DNA of 10,724 nucleotides from an uncultured Bacilli bacterium (GTDB lineage: Bacteria; Bacillota_I; Bacilli_A; RF39; UBA660): NCBI GenBank assembly GCA_905235875.1, contig CAJONL010000111.1:1-10724 (forward strand), in the 5' to 3' direction. Below, piece after piece: positions 1 through 6,076 of this stretch. Below the pieces are notes generated by a model. That model saw only the letters and a program-made list of their open reading frames with translations. It was not told where the DNA came from and did not search any database. Made by a program: the position numbers and the translations under genes. Within the stretch, counting starts at the first letter, position 1; each line of letters begins with the position of its first letter.

Positions 1-673
1 TAGTTATTCTTTAAGTAATAAAAATAAGACTTCTTATAATATAAAACTTGACAAAACTTATCACAATGAAATAATAATTATAAGATTTGATATGGATTAT
101 AATGAAAGATGCAAAGTAGGAGATACTTATATTGAAATAAATAATTTACGTAATCTTTTGACATGTCGAGGATGGAAATATCATAATAAAAATTATTCCT
201 TTGAATATGTAATAAGTGAAAAAGATATAGATCATTTAAATATTACGCTTTCTAAAGGTACCTTTAAGATTAATAATATAAAAGTATATAGTTTGAATTA
301 TAATCATATTAAGGACTTAAATAATAAACATGATAATCTAATAATAGATAAAAAACTTACTAAGGGTGACAATATTTATGGTAAAATAAATACAAGTGGA
401 GGAGTTTTAAGTTTATCTATTCCATATGATAAAGGATTTAATATTTATGTAGACAGTAAAAAAGTAAAACCTATGATAGTAAATAAATATATGTTAGGTT
501 TTAAAGTTTCTAAAGGAAGTCATAATATAAGAATTAATTATAAAGCTCCAATGCTTAAAGAGGGAAAAATATTATCAGTAATTGGTTTAATAATATTTAT
601 TATAATTATTATTTATGATAAGAGAGGAAGTAAGAAGTATGAAAAAAATATCAATGATAGTTCCTTGCTATAA
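1..673 (+). CDS. YfhO-family membrane protein, C-terminal part (5' end outside window)
   Basis: The reading frame is open from position 2 to a TAA at 671-673, with no stop before the first internal ATG at 92, so this is the last ~223 residues of a longer protein and not a gene starting at 92. The visible part is a soluble, beta-rich region followed by a single hydrophobic helix in the last ~35 residues and a short basic tail. The segment just before the helix ('SIPYDKGFNIYVDSKK', then a glycine and 'SHNIRINYKAP') looks like the end of the bacterial YfhO family (large multi-TM, GT-C-like proteins). In B. subtilis YfhO is thought to move the sugar from undecaprenyl phosphate onto lipoteichoic acid outside the membrane. 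The next two genes encode the usual partners of this role, which supports the call. The catalytic N-terminal membrane region is not in the window, so activity cannot be judged. Confidence 0.72.
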   Translation, partial: SYSLSNKNKTSYNIKLDKTYHNEIIIIRFDMDYNERCKVGDTYIEINNLRNLLTCRGWKYHNKNYSFEYVISEKDIDHLNITLSKGTFKINNIKVYSLNYNHIKDLNNKHDNLIIDKKLTKGDNIYGKINTSGGVLSLSIPYDKGFNIYVDSKKVKPMIVNKYMLGFKVSKGSHNIRINYKAPMLKEGKILSVIGLIIFIIIIIYDKRGSKKYEKNINDSSLL

Positions 674-1577
674 TGAAGAAGGTAATGTTGAACTTTTCTA
701 CAAAGATGCAGTAAAAACCTATAAAAATAGTAAAGATTATGAAGTGGAATTAATTTTTATTGATGATGGTTCAAAAGATGATACTTTAAAGAATTTAAAA
801 AAACTTATAAAAAAGAAAGATTTGAAAGTAAAAGTTATATCATTTTCTAGAAACTTTGGTAAAGAATCTGTCATCTATGCAGGACTAAAAAAAGCAACGG
901 GGGATTATACTGTTATAATTGATGCAGATATGCAACAACCACCACATTTAACATTAAATATGGCACAAATTCTTGATGAGGGAGAATTTGATTGTGTTTG
1001 TTATTATCAAAAGCAAAGAATTGAAAGTGGCTTAATGAGTTTTGTAAAAAGAAGTTTTTATAAAACTATGAACAAGATGGCTAACCTTGATATGAAAGAA
1101 GGGGCAAGCGATTTTAGAATGTTTAAAACTAATGTAAAAGAAGCAATTCTTTCTCTAAATGAAGTAAGAAGATTTACTAAAGGTATTTTTTCATATGTAG
1201 GCTTTGATACTAAATATTTACCATATACTCCAGAAAAAAGAGCAACAGGTGAAAGTAAATGGAATCCTAAAGGACTATTAAAATATGGGATAACTGGAAT
1301 AGTATCTTTTTCAACAGCACCACTTAAAATTGCAACAAATGTAGGATTTTTAATGTCAACTATTTCATTTATTTACTTACTAGTAGTACTGATTCAGAAG
1401 CTTATTTTTTCTATAGATATACCTGGTTATGCTACTATTGTAGGATTGATATTACTAATTGGTGGTATAGAACTTTTATGTATAGGTATAATTGGAGAAT
1501 ATCTATCTAATATGTACTTAGAAATAAAAAATAGACCTATTTATATAGTGAAAGAAGAGTTAGAAAATGATAAATAA
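639..1577 (+). CDS. GT2 polyprenyl-phosphate glycosyltransferase, CsbB/GtrB/DPM1-like
   Basis: This 312-residue protein is predicted to transfer a sugar from a nucleotide donor to undecaprenyl phosphate on the cytoplasmic face of the membrane. I see the GT-A fold motifs in order: PCYNEE (9-14), IDDGSKDDT (41-49), SRNFGKE (70-76), the metal-binding DAD in 'DADMQQPP' (95-97), SDFRMF (157-162), RRFTKG (177-182) and KRATGESKW (200-208). Two membrane helices follow at about 228-258 and 265-290, as is usual for the GtrB/CsbB group. I chose the ATG at 639 over the in-frame ATG at 615 because AGAGGAAG lies 8 bases upstream and the GT-A fold starts at once ('MKKISMIVPC'). The gene begins inside the end of the yfhO-like gene and overlaps the GtrA-like gene by 11 bases, so the three are one operon. 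The sugar cannot be read from the sequence. Confidence 0.92.
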   Translation: MKKISMIVPCYNEEGNVELFYKDAVKTYKNSKDYEVELIFIDDGSKDDTLKNLKKLIKKKDLKVKVISFSRNFGKESVIYAGLKKATGDYTVIIDADMQQPPHLTLNMAQILDEGEFDCVCYYQKQRIESGLMSFVKRSFYKTMNKMANLDMKEGASDFRMFKTNVKEAILSLNEVRRFTKGIFSYVGFDTKYLPYTPEKRATGESKWNPKGLLKYGITGIVSFSTAPLKIATNVGFLMSTISFIYLLVVLIQKLIFSIDIPGYATIVGLILLIGGIELLCIGIIGEYLSNMYLEIKNRPIYIVKEELENDK

Positions 1578-1998
1578 CATAAAAAAAATATATAAAAAGT
1601 ATGAAGAAATTATAAACTATGTCATAGTAGGTGGGCTTACAACAGTTGTAAGCATAGCATCATATTATTTCTTTAGATTTTTAGTATTTACTAAGGATAG
1701 TAATTTTGATATACAGATTTGTACCATAATATCATGGGTACTTGCAGTATTATTTGCTTTTCTAACCAATAAAAAGTATGTATTTAAGTCTAAAGAAAAA
1801 GGTAAGAATGGTTTTATAGAAATGTTTAAATTTTACGCATCAAGAGTAACAACTTTATTAATAGAAATGCTATGTATGTATATATTAACTGATGTAATAG
1901 ATATAAATGATAAAATATCAAAATTACTAGTACAGTTTATTGTAATGGTACTAAACTATATATTTAGTAAAATATTTGTATTTAAGAAGAATCGTTAA
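1567..1998 (+). CDS. GtrA/GtcA-family membrane protein (putative lipid-linked sugar flippase)
   Basis: This small 143-residue membrane protein has four hydrophobic segments at about 17-40, 51-67, 91-111 and 117-137, with lysine-rich ends. The signatures 'NKKYVF' after the second helix and 'LNYIFSKIFVF' at the end of the fourth are typical of GtrA-like proteins, and the length is normal for the family. GtrA/GtcA proteins are thought to flip the undecaprenyl-phosphate sugar made by the neighbouring GtrB/CsbB enzyme to the outer face of the membrane. The start codon lies 11 bases before the stop of the glycosyltransferase gene, which suggests translational coupling. The TAA stop is built into the base of an intrinsic terminator, so this is the last gene of the operon. 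Confidence 0.9.
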   Translation: MINNIKKIYKKYEEIINYVIVGGLTTVVSIASYYFFRFLVFTKDSNFDIQICTIISWVLAVLFAFLTNKKYVFKSKEKGKNGFIEMFKFYASRVTTLLIEMLCMYILTDVIDINDKISKLLVQFIVMVLNYIFSKIFVFKKNR

Positions 1999-2022
1999 AA
2001 CTACATTTGTTTGTAGTTTTTA
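1997..2022 (+). terminator. Intrinsic terminator of the glycosylation operon
   Basis: A perfect 9-bp stem, AAAACTACA (1997-2005) with TGTAGTTTT (2012-2020), encloses a 6-base loop and ends in a run of five T's. The left arm includes part of the stop codon of the GtrA-like gene. Confidence 0.8.
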
Positions 2023-2098
2023 TATTGTATTAAAGTAATATATAATTTTTATAAAATAATATTTTATTTAGTCTATCATAAGATTTAATGGTGATTAT

Positions 2099-2320
2099 AT
2101 GCGACTTTCTGAACTACAATATAAAGAAATAGTTAATCTAGAGGGTAAAAAAATAGGTAATATAGTTGATGTGAAAGTGGACAGGGATGGAAGAATTTTA
2201 TCATTGGTACTTGAAAATGATAAGAGATTTTTAAAATTTAAGAATAATGATAATGAAGTAGAAGTATCTTGGGATAAAATAGAAAAAATAGGAGAGGATG
2301 TAATACTAGTTAATTACTAG
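2099..2320 (+). CDS. PRC-barrel protein, YlmC/YmxH family
   Basis: This 73-residue protein starts 'MRLSELQYKEIVNLEGKKIG' and continues with 'IVDVKVDRDGRILSLVLE', the pattern of the YlmC/YmxH small PRC-barrel family that is widespread in spore-forming Bacillota and often labelled a sporulation protein. The single-domain length is normal for the family. The molecular role is not established; PRC barrels usually mediate protein or RNA contacts. The ATG at 2099 has a short GGTGA site five bases upstream. The gene follows the terminator of the previous operon after about 75 bases and lies 39 bases before lspA. No sporulation gene is visible nearby, so it should not be taken as evidence that the organism sporulates. 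Confidence 0.82.
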   Translation: MRLSELQYKEIVNLEGKKIGNIVDVKVDRDGRILSLVLENDKRFLKFKNNDNEVEVSWDKIEKIGEDVILVNY

Positions 2321-2324
2321 TTTA

Positions 2325-2353
2325 TTGACAATATTATAATAAATTGATAATAT
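2325..2353 (+). promoter_or_regulatory. Candidate promoter of lspA, giving a leaderless transcript
   Basis: TTGACA (2325-2330) is a perfect -35 box and TAATAT (2348-2353) a fair -10 box, with a 17-base spacer. Transcription would start near 2359-2361, on the ATG of lspA at 2360. A GATAAT at 2346-2351 is an alternative -10 with a short 15-base spacer. No Shine-Dalgarno sequence is visible before lspA. Confidence 0.5.
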
Positions 2354-2359
2354 TTGAGT

Positions 2360-2821
2360 ATGAAATTAAAGGTTTATATATTTAGTATAATTATTTTTTT
2401 TATTGATTTATTATCTAAAATAATAGTTATTAATTTTTTGGATTCTTTAACTATAATTCCAGGTTTTCTAGAATTAAAAAAAGTTTATAACACAGGTGCT
2501 GCTTTTTCAATTTTAAGTGGTAATAGATTATTATTTATACTGTTTGCTTTATTTGTATTATATTATTTTTTTCTCTATATTATAAATGAAGCAAAAAGTA
2601 AAATAGATGTACTTTGTTTTTCATTCATAATTGGTGGAATTTTAGGTAATTTATTTGATAGATTATTTTATGGTAAAGTAGTAGACTTTATTAGTTTTAA
2701 TTTATTTGGATATAAATTTCCTGTTTTTAATTTAGCAGATTCATTTATTGTAATTGGTGCATTAATTTATATAATATATTTAATAAAAGGTGATAAGAAT
2801 GGTATTGAAAGTAGAAAATGA
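2360..2821 (+). CDS. lspA: Lipoprotein signal peptidase (signal peptidase II)
   Basis: LspA is the membrane aspartyl protease that removes the signal peptide from diacylglyceryl-modified prolipoproteins. The 153-residue protein has four hydrophobic helices and the family's conserved blocks: 'FIDLLSK' in helix 1, 'VYNTGAAFSI', then 'GNLFDRLFYGKVVDFI' with the first catalytic aspartate (D109) and 'FNLADS' with the second (D127). A TTG two codons upstream (2354) is also possible. I prefer the ATG at 2360, although neither has a Shine-Dalgarno sequence, and the transcript may be leaderless. The gene overlaps rluD by 23 bases, the lspA-ylyB arrangement also found in B. subtilis. It ends in TGA, which shows that TGA is read as stop here. 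Confidence 0.95.
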   Translation: MKLKVYIFSIIIFFIDLLSKIIVINFLDSLTIIPGFLELKKVYNTGAAFSILSGNRLLFILFALFVLYYFFLYIINEAKSKIDVLCFSFIIGGILGNLFDRLFYGKVVDFISFNLFGYKFPVFNLADSFIVIGALIYIIYLIKGDKNGIESRK

Positions 2822-3683
2822 TGGTATTAGAATAGATACTTATATAAGTCAAAATACTAAGTATTCTCGTAGTAAGATAAAATCTTTAATTATGGATGGA
2901 AATATTTTAGTTAATAGTAATAAAGTAAGTCCTAGTTATAAGGTTAAAACTGGTGATATTATTAGTATTAATTACGAAGAAAAAGAAATGTTTTTAGAAA
3001 AAGAAAAGATGGAGTTAGATATAATATATGAAGATAAATACTTAGCTATTATTAATAAACCAAGTGGTTTAGTAGTTCATCCTGCTGTAGGAAATCCAAA
3101 TCATACTTTAGTAAATGGACTTTTATATCATTTTGATATAGATGGTAAAGGTATTCGCCCAGGAATAGTTCATCGTTTAGATAAAGATACAAGTGGTCTT
3201 ATGGTAGTAGCTAAAGATGATATTACTTTAGAAAAACTATCAGAATTGATTAAAGAAAAAAAAGTAGAAAGATGTTATATAGCTTTAGTGTGGGGAGTAT
3301 TAAGACATGATAAAGGAAAAATTGATGCTCCGATAGGAAGAGACTTTAATGATAGGCAAAAATATACTGTGACTGATATTAATGGAAAAAATTCTATTAC
3401 TAATTTTAGTGTTATAGAAAGATATAATAATGCAACATTACTAAAGTTAAAACTTGAAACAGGTCGTACTCATCAAATAAGAGTACATTTAAATTATATA
3501 GGTCATCCAGTGGTAAATGATCCTGTATATAGTAAAAGAAAAATAATAGATCCTAATTTTGGACAAATGCTTCATTCTGAAAGCATTAGTTTTATACATC
3601 CAATTACAGGTGAAAATTTAAGATTTAGTGTAGAACCTCCGAGAGAATTTTATAATATTTTAGAAAAAATAAAGAATGAGTAG
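2799..3683 (+). CDS. rluD: 23S rRNA pseudouridine synthase, RluD/YlyB family
   Basis: This 294-residue enzyme is predicted to isomerise uridines to pseudouridine in large-subunit rRNA. It has an N-terminal S4 RNA-binding domain (about 8-57, with 'SRSKIKSLIMDGNILVN') followed by the RluA-type catalytic domain. The catalytic aspartate is in 'HRLDKDTSGL' (D128), preceded by 'INKPSGLVVHP' and followed by the 'LETGRTHQIRVHL' block, all typical of RluD-group enzymes. The ATG at 2799 is preferred to the in-frame GTG at 2790 because AGGTGAT lies at the right distance before it and contains that GTG. The gene starts inside lspA and ends two bases before the stop of the convergent gene. The exact rRNA positions modified cannot be told from sequence alone; E. 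coli RluD acts on helix 69. Confidence 0.93.
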   Translation: MVLKVENDGIRIDTYISQNTKYSRSKIKSLIMDGNILVNSNKVSPSYKVKTGDIISINYEEKEMFLEKEKMELDIIYEDKYLAIINKPSGLVVHPAVGNPNHTLVNGLLYHFDIDGKGIRPGIVHRLDKDTSGLMVVAKDDITLEKLSELIKEKKVERCYIALVWGVLRHDKGKIDAPIGRDFNDRQKYTVTDINGKNSITNFSVIERYNNATLLKLKLETGRTHQIRVHLNYIGHPVVNDPVYSKRKIIDPNFGQMLHSESISFIHPITGENLRFSVEPPREFYNILEKIKNE

Positions 3684-3707
3684 TATTAAAAACTTCCCAT
3701 TCTTTTT
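3664..3707. terminator. Candidate bidirectional terminator between convergent genes
   Basis: An 8-bp stem AAAGAATG (3671-3678) / CATTCTTT (3698-3705) is flanked by a run of A's (3664-3669) on the left and T's (3703-3707) on the right, so it could end transcription in both directions. The 19-base loop is long. The element overlaps the ends of both coding regions. Confidence 0.42.
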
Positions 3708-4243
3708 CTTGCTTTTATTTCTTCTTTATATAATCCATATTCATTTGTTCTTAAAATATCTGTATCTATATCATAATAATCCATCAAGTCAACTGTCATA
3801 TCTATATAAATACTTACAGCATCTTGATAATTACCTAAGGATATAAATTCAATTGCTTCATCGATATAATTATTTTTCATAATAGTAGCAACTTCATATG
3901 AATTTTCATCGTCAATTATTTTATCACTTATCATTGGACCTACAACTTTGTAATCATCTAAAATTGCATTATACTTTTCATCTTTTTTCATATAGTTATC
4001 TCTGAAGTCTCTTAAAGTATTTAAAGTATTGCAATTATCTTTTTTTCCTAAAATATTGCACATACAAGTTGTAAGGTAACAAGTTCCTCTAGATTCTGCT
4101 TCTTTAGTTTTTTTAAAGTCATTAGAACAACTAGTACTACAAGGATCAACATAACGCCTTTTAGCCTTACAATACATATCTCCCCATTTAACGTCATTAG
4201 TATCTAAATAAAAACAATCTCTACATTCCCATGGATAGCTCAT
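3686..4243 (-). CDS. Cysteine-rich CFI-box-like protein of unknown function
   Basis: This 185-residue protein has no signal peptide or membrane helix. All nine cysteines lie in the first 71 residues: C7, C10, C25, C35 and C39 (a CxxC followed by single cysteines, like a zinc ribbon), then C55, C60, C62 and C71. The segment 'CYLTTCMCNILGKKDN' followed by 'LRDFRDNYM' resembles the CFI-box ('CFIATAAYG ... LRxFRDxYL') found in many uncharacterised bacterial proteins. The C-terminal half is acidic and probably helical ('EAIEFISLGNYQDAVSIYI'), somewhat like a TPR-type helical pair. The start is well supported: AAAGGAGGAAGG lies 7 bases upstream (GGAGG at 4251-4255 on the other strand) with its own promoter beyond. 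It is a lone gene, convergent with rluD and divergent from the thioredoxin-like gene. I do not recognise a function. Confidence 0.85.
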   Translation of the reverse strand: MSYPWECRDCFYLDTNDVKWGDMYCKAKRRYVDPCSTSCSNDFKKTKEAESRGTCYLTTCMCNILGKKDNCNTLNTLRDFRDNYMKKDEKYNAILDDYKVVGPMISDKIIDDENSYEVATIMKNNYIDEAIEFISLGNYQDAVSIYIDMTVDLMDYYDIDTDILRTNEYGLYKEEIKARKRMGSF

Positions 4244-4269
4244 TTTCCTTCCTCCTTTTTACTGGCGAT

Positions 4270-4298
4270 ATTATATCACATTTTTTTAAAATATACAA
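4270..4298 (-). promoter_or_regulatory. Sigma-A-type promoter of the cysteine-rich gene
   Basis: Read on the - strand, TTGTAT (4293-4298) is followed after 17 bases by a perfect TATAAT (4270-4275), with TG bases just upstream of the -10. Transcription would start near 4263 and give a leader of about 20 bases carrying the GGAGG site. Confidence 0.72.
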
Positions 4299-4314
4299 TT
4301 TTTTTTGACTTTTT

Positions 4315-4343
4315 GTGACAATTACATTATTTTATGGTAAAAT
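4315..4343 (+). promoter_or_regulatory. Extended -10 promoter of the thioredoxin-like gene
   Basis: GTGACA (4315-4320), a 17-base spacer and TAAAAT (4338-4343) preceded by TGG form an extended -10 promoter. The predicted start near 4350 is directly before the GGGAGGAG ribosome site (4351-4358), so the leader is only about 14 bases. TTGACT at 4305-4310 is another but badly spaced -35. Confidence 0.62.
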
Positions 4344-4363
4344 TTTTATAGGGAGGAGATAAT

Positions 4364-5098
4364 ATGAGTACAAAAGCAAAGGTAATACTTCTAAGTATTT
4401 TTATTTTAATACTTATTTTAATAGTAGTATTAATACCATTTTTAGCAGGTCCTACTAATTTAGATGGTGATATTAATTATAAAGATTTTATAAAAGTAAA
4501 AAAAGGTGAAAATAGTTTTGTATATTATGGAACTATAAAAGATAAAGACAAAAAGGATACTTTTAAGAATAGATATGATACATCTATCGCAGTTTTAAAT
4601 CCTAATTCATTAAAAGATAATGAAAAGAAAAGTGCTAATTTAACTGAAGGACATTTATATATTTTCAATAAAGGTAAAAAAATATATGATAATGAATTTG
4701 ATTTTTCTTATAAAAAAATAAAAGAATTAATAGAAAAGCACTTAATTACTGGTAACTTTATCGAAGTAAGTATTGATGAATATAAAGAAATTATAAAATC
4801 TAAAGGTAATAATGTTATGTTTGTTGGTAGAGAAACTTGCTCATGGTGTTCTAAATATAAAGAAACAATAAAAAAAGCAATGAAAGATAATAATTTTATT
4901 ATTTATTATATCGATACAGATAAACTTGGCAACAATTTCGATTCATTATATGAAACAGATAAGTTTTTTACTGAGTCTAAAGATTGGGGAACTCCACTTA
5001 CATTAATCTATAAAGATGGTAAAAGAATTGATGTTATTAATGGATATATAGAAGATTCTGAACTAGTAAATAATTTAAAAAAGAATAAGGTGTTATAA
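4364..5098 (+). CDS. Membrane-anchored thioredoxin-fold protein with a degenerate second copy
   Basis: The protein (244 residues) has one N-terminal hydrophobic helix (about 7-28) without a clear cleavage site, so it is probably anchored with its bulk outside the cell. The C-terminal domain (about 136-244) is a thioredoxin fold: a beta strand, then 'RETCSWCSKY' with the CxxC pair C159/C162, then 'IIYYIDTDK', and 'GTPLTLIYKDGKRI' with the cis-proline P211. The region 40-130 lacks cysteines but repeats the pattern: 'KGENSFVYYG' matches 'KGNNVMFVG', and 'GHLYIFNKGKKIYD' followed by a helix matches 'TPLTLIYKDGKRID' plus the last helix. It therefore looks like a second, inactive thioredoxin fold. 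A thiol-disulfide or protein-binding role at the cell surface is inferred; the substrate is unknown. GGGAGGAG precedes the ATG, and the stop overlaps the next start by one base. Confidence 0.82.
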   Translation: MSTKAKVILLSIFILILILIVVLIPFLAGPTNLDGDINYKDFIKVKKGENSFVYYGTIKDKDKKDTFKNRYDTSIAVLNPNSLKDNEKKSANLTEGHLYIFNKGKKIYDNEFDFSYKKIKELIEKHLITGNFIEVSIDEYKEIIKSKGNNVMFVGRETCSWCSKYKETIKKAMKDNNFIIYYIDTDKLGNNFDSLYETDKFFTESKDWGTPLTLIYKDGKRIDVINGYIEDSELVNNLKKNKVL

Positions 5099-5538
5099 TG
5101 GGAAAAGTATATGATGAAGCTTTAAATTTTAAAAGGAAATACCCTGGTACTGTTGCCTGGAGATTAAAAAAGCATTCTAAGATTGTAGAAATGCATTTGA
5201 ATCCAGATGAAGAAATTTTATATGCCTTTACTGGTCAAAGAAATAATGAGTTTTATGATATTATTTCTACTTCAGTATTTATAATTACTAATAAAAGATT
5301 ATTAATTGGTCAAAAAAGGTTATTGTTTGGATATTTTCTTTATTCAATTACTCCGGATATGTTTAATGACTTAACAGTTATATCAGGGATTATTTGGGGA
5401 AAAGTTTGCATCGATACTATAAAAGAACTAGTTTATATTAGTAACCTTAGTAAGAAAAGTTTAGATGAAATTGAAACTAAGGTTACAGAATATATGATGG
5501 AAGAGAAAAAAGAATATGCTAAAGGACTTAAAAACTAA
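5098..5538 (+). CDS. Bacterial PH-like-domain protein of unknown function
   Basis: This 146-residue protein has no signal peptide or clear membrane helix. From about residue 32, 'LNPDEEILYAFTGQ' followed by 'STSVFIITNKRLLIGQKRL' and a hydrophobic beta-rich stretch ('FNDLTVISGIIWGKVCIDT') is the pattern of bacterial PH domains (the YvbH/bPH group). A charged helix follows ('SLDEIETKVTEYMMEEKK'), as in PH domains, where the last element is a helix. The ATG shares one base with the stop of the thioredoxin-like gene (TAATG), so the two are translationally coupled and may work together, perhaps at the membrane. A ligand or partner cannot be inferred. The operon seems to end here, but I see no terminator; the sepF promoter lies in the following gap. 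Confidence 0.75.
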   Translation: MGKVYDEALNFKRKYPGTVAWRLKKHSKIVEMHLNPDEEILYAFTGQRNNEFYDIISTSVFIITNKRLLIGQKRLLFGYFLYSITPDMFNDLTVISGIIWGKVCIDTIKELVYISNLSKKSLDEIETKVTEYMMEEKKEYAKGLKN

Positions 5539-5541
5539 CTT

Positions 5542-5605
5542 TACACTATAAATGAATTAATTGTTGAAAGAAAAAGCATTTTGTGCTAAAATTTAGTATA
5601 GTGTA
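5542..5605. repeat. 9-bp inverted repeat flanking the sepF promoter
   Basis: TACACTATA (5542-5550) and its exact reverse complement TATAGTGTA (5597-5605) lie 46 bases apart, one arm upstream of the -35 box and the other over the predicted transcription start. It could be a pair of operator half-sites or a hairpin after the PH-domain gene; there is no T-run, so it is not a standard terminator. Chance is possible in AT-rich DNA. Confidence 0.45.
5564..5592 (+). promoter_or_regulatory. Extended -10 promoter of sepF-divIVA
   Basis: TTGAAA (5564-5569), a 17-base spacer and TAAAAT (5587-5592) with TGC just before it form a good sigma-A extended -10 promoter. The start near 5599 gives a leader of about 42 bases ending in the strong AAGGAGGG site before sepF. 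Confidence 0.7.
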
Positions 5606-5640
5606 GTCTGGTGTTTATATTTCTTTAAGGAGGGATTGAA

Positions 5641-6060
5641 ATGAATTTTAAAACTAAGATTTCAAAGTTTATTGGTGATGAAAGAAACGGAGAAGAAATC
5701 ATCGAAGAGAAAGTAAGTAATGAATATTATGATGATTCAGCAGCTGCAGAAATATCTGGTTCAAATAAAATGATACTTCTAGAACCACGTGCTTTTAGTG
5801 AGGCTCAAACTATTGTTAATTACTTAAAATCAAGAAATACTGTAGTTGTTAACTTAAAGAGAGTTACTCCTGAAATTGCTAAAAGAATTGTAGATTTTTT
5901 AAGTGGTTCTGTATATGCAATATCTGGTGATCTTCAAAAACTTGGTAATGGAATATTTTTATGTACTCCAAATAATGTACCAGTTGAAGGTAAGATAAGT
6001 GATGGAGAAAAAAGTAAAAAAGAAGAAAAAAAGGAGCAAGGAAAAGAATTTGATTGGTAG
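5641..6060 (+). CDS. sepF: Cell division protein SepF
   Basis: SepF tethers FtsZ to the membrane and bundles its filaments at the division site. The 139-residue protein has the family layout: a short amphipathic N-terminal helix ('MNFKTKISKFIGD') for membrane binding, an acidic linker (about 14-42), and the globular SepF domain (about 43-117) with 'ILLEPRAFSEAQTIVNYLK', 'RVTPEIAKRIVDFLSG' and 'YAISGDLQKLGNGIFLC'. A charged Lys/Glu tail (121-139) ending in 'EFDW' is longer than usual but not unusual. AAGGAGGG lies before the ATG. The place just before a DivIVA-like gene and ileS is the conserved distal end of the division gene cluster in Bacillota, although ylmG and ylmH, often found between, are absent here. 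Confidence 0.95.
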   Translation: MNFKTKISKFIGDERNGEEIIEEKVSNEYYDDSAAAEISGSNKMILLEPRAFSEAQTIVNYLKSRNTVVVNLKRVTPEIAKRIVDFLSGSVYAISGDLQKLGNGIFLCTPNNVPVEGKISDGEKSKKEEKKEQGKEFDW

Positions 6061-6076
6061 TTAGTAGGTGTTTTAA

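Noticed and set aside
615..638. ATG 615 as start of the glycosyltransferase
   Set aside because: ATG 639 has a well-placed AGAGGAAG and begins directly with the first beta strand of the fold.
92..673. A complete 193-residue gene starting at ATG 92
   Set aside because: The frame is open to the window edge and the sequence matches only the C-terminal part of YfhO-type proteins; there is no ribosome binding site before 92.
2018..2046. Possible promoter for the YmxH-like gene (TATAAT at 2041-2046)
   Set aside because: The -10 is perfect but the -35 at the right distance is only TTTTAT; in such AT-rich DNA this is too weak to annotate, although the gene needs a promoter after the terminator at 1997-2022.
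2354..2362. TTG 2354 as start of lspA
   Set aside because: It adds only two residues, has no ribosome site, and the promoter geometry points to ATG 2360; it cannot be fully excluded.
2819..2830. TGA as tryptophan (mycoplasma-type code)
   Set aside because: lspA ends at TGA in register with the usual LspA length and all recognised Trp positions use TGG.
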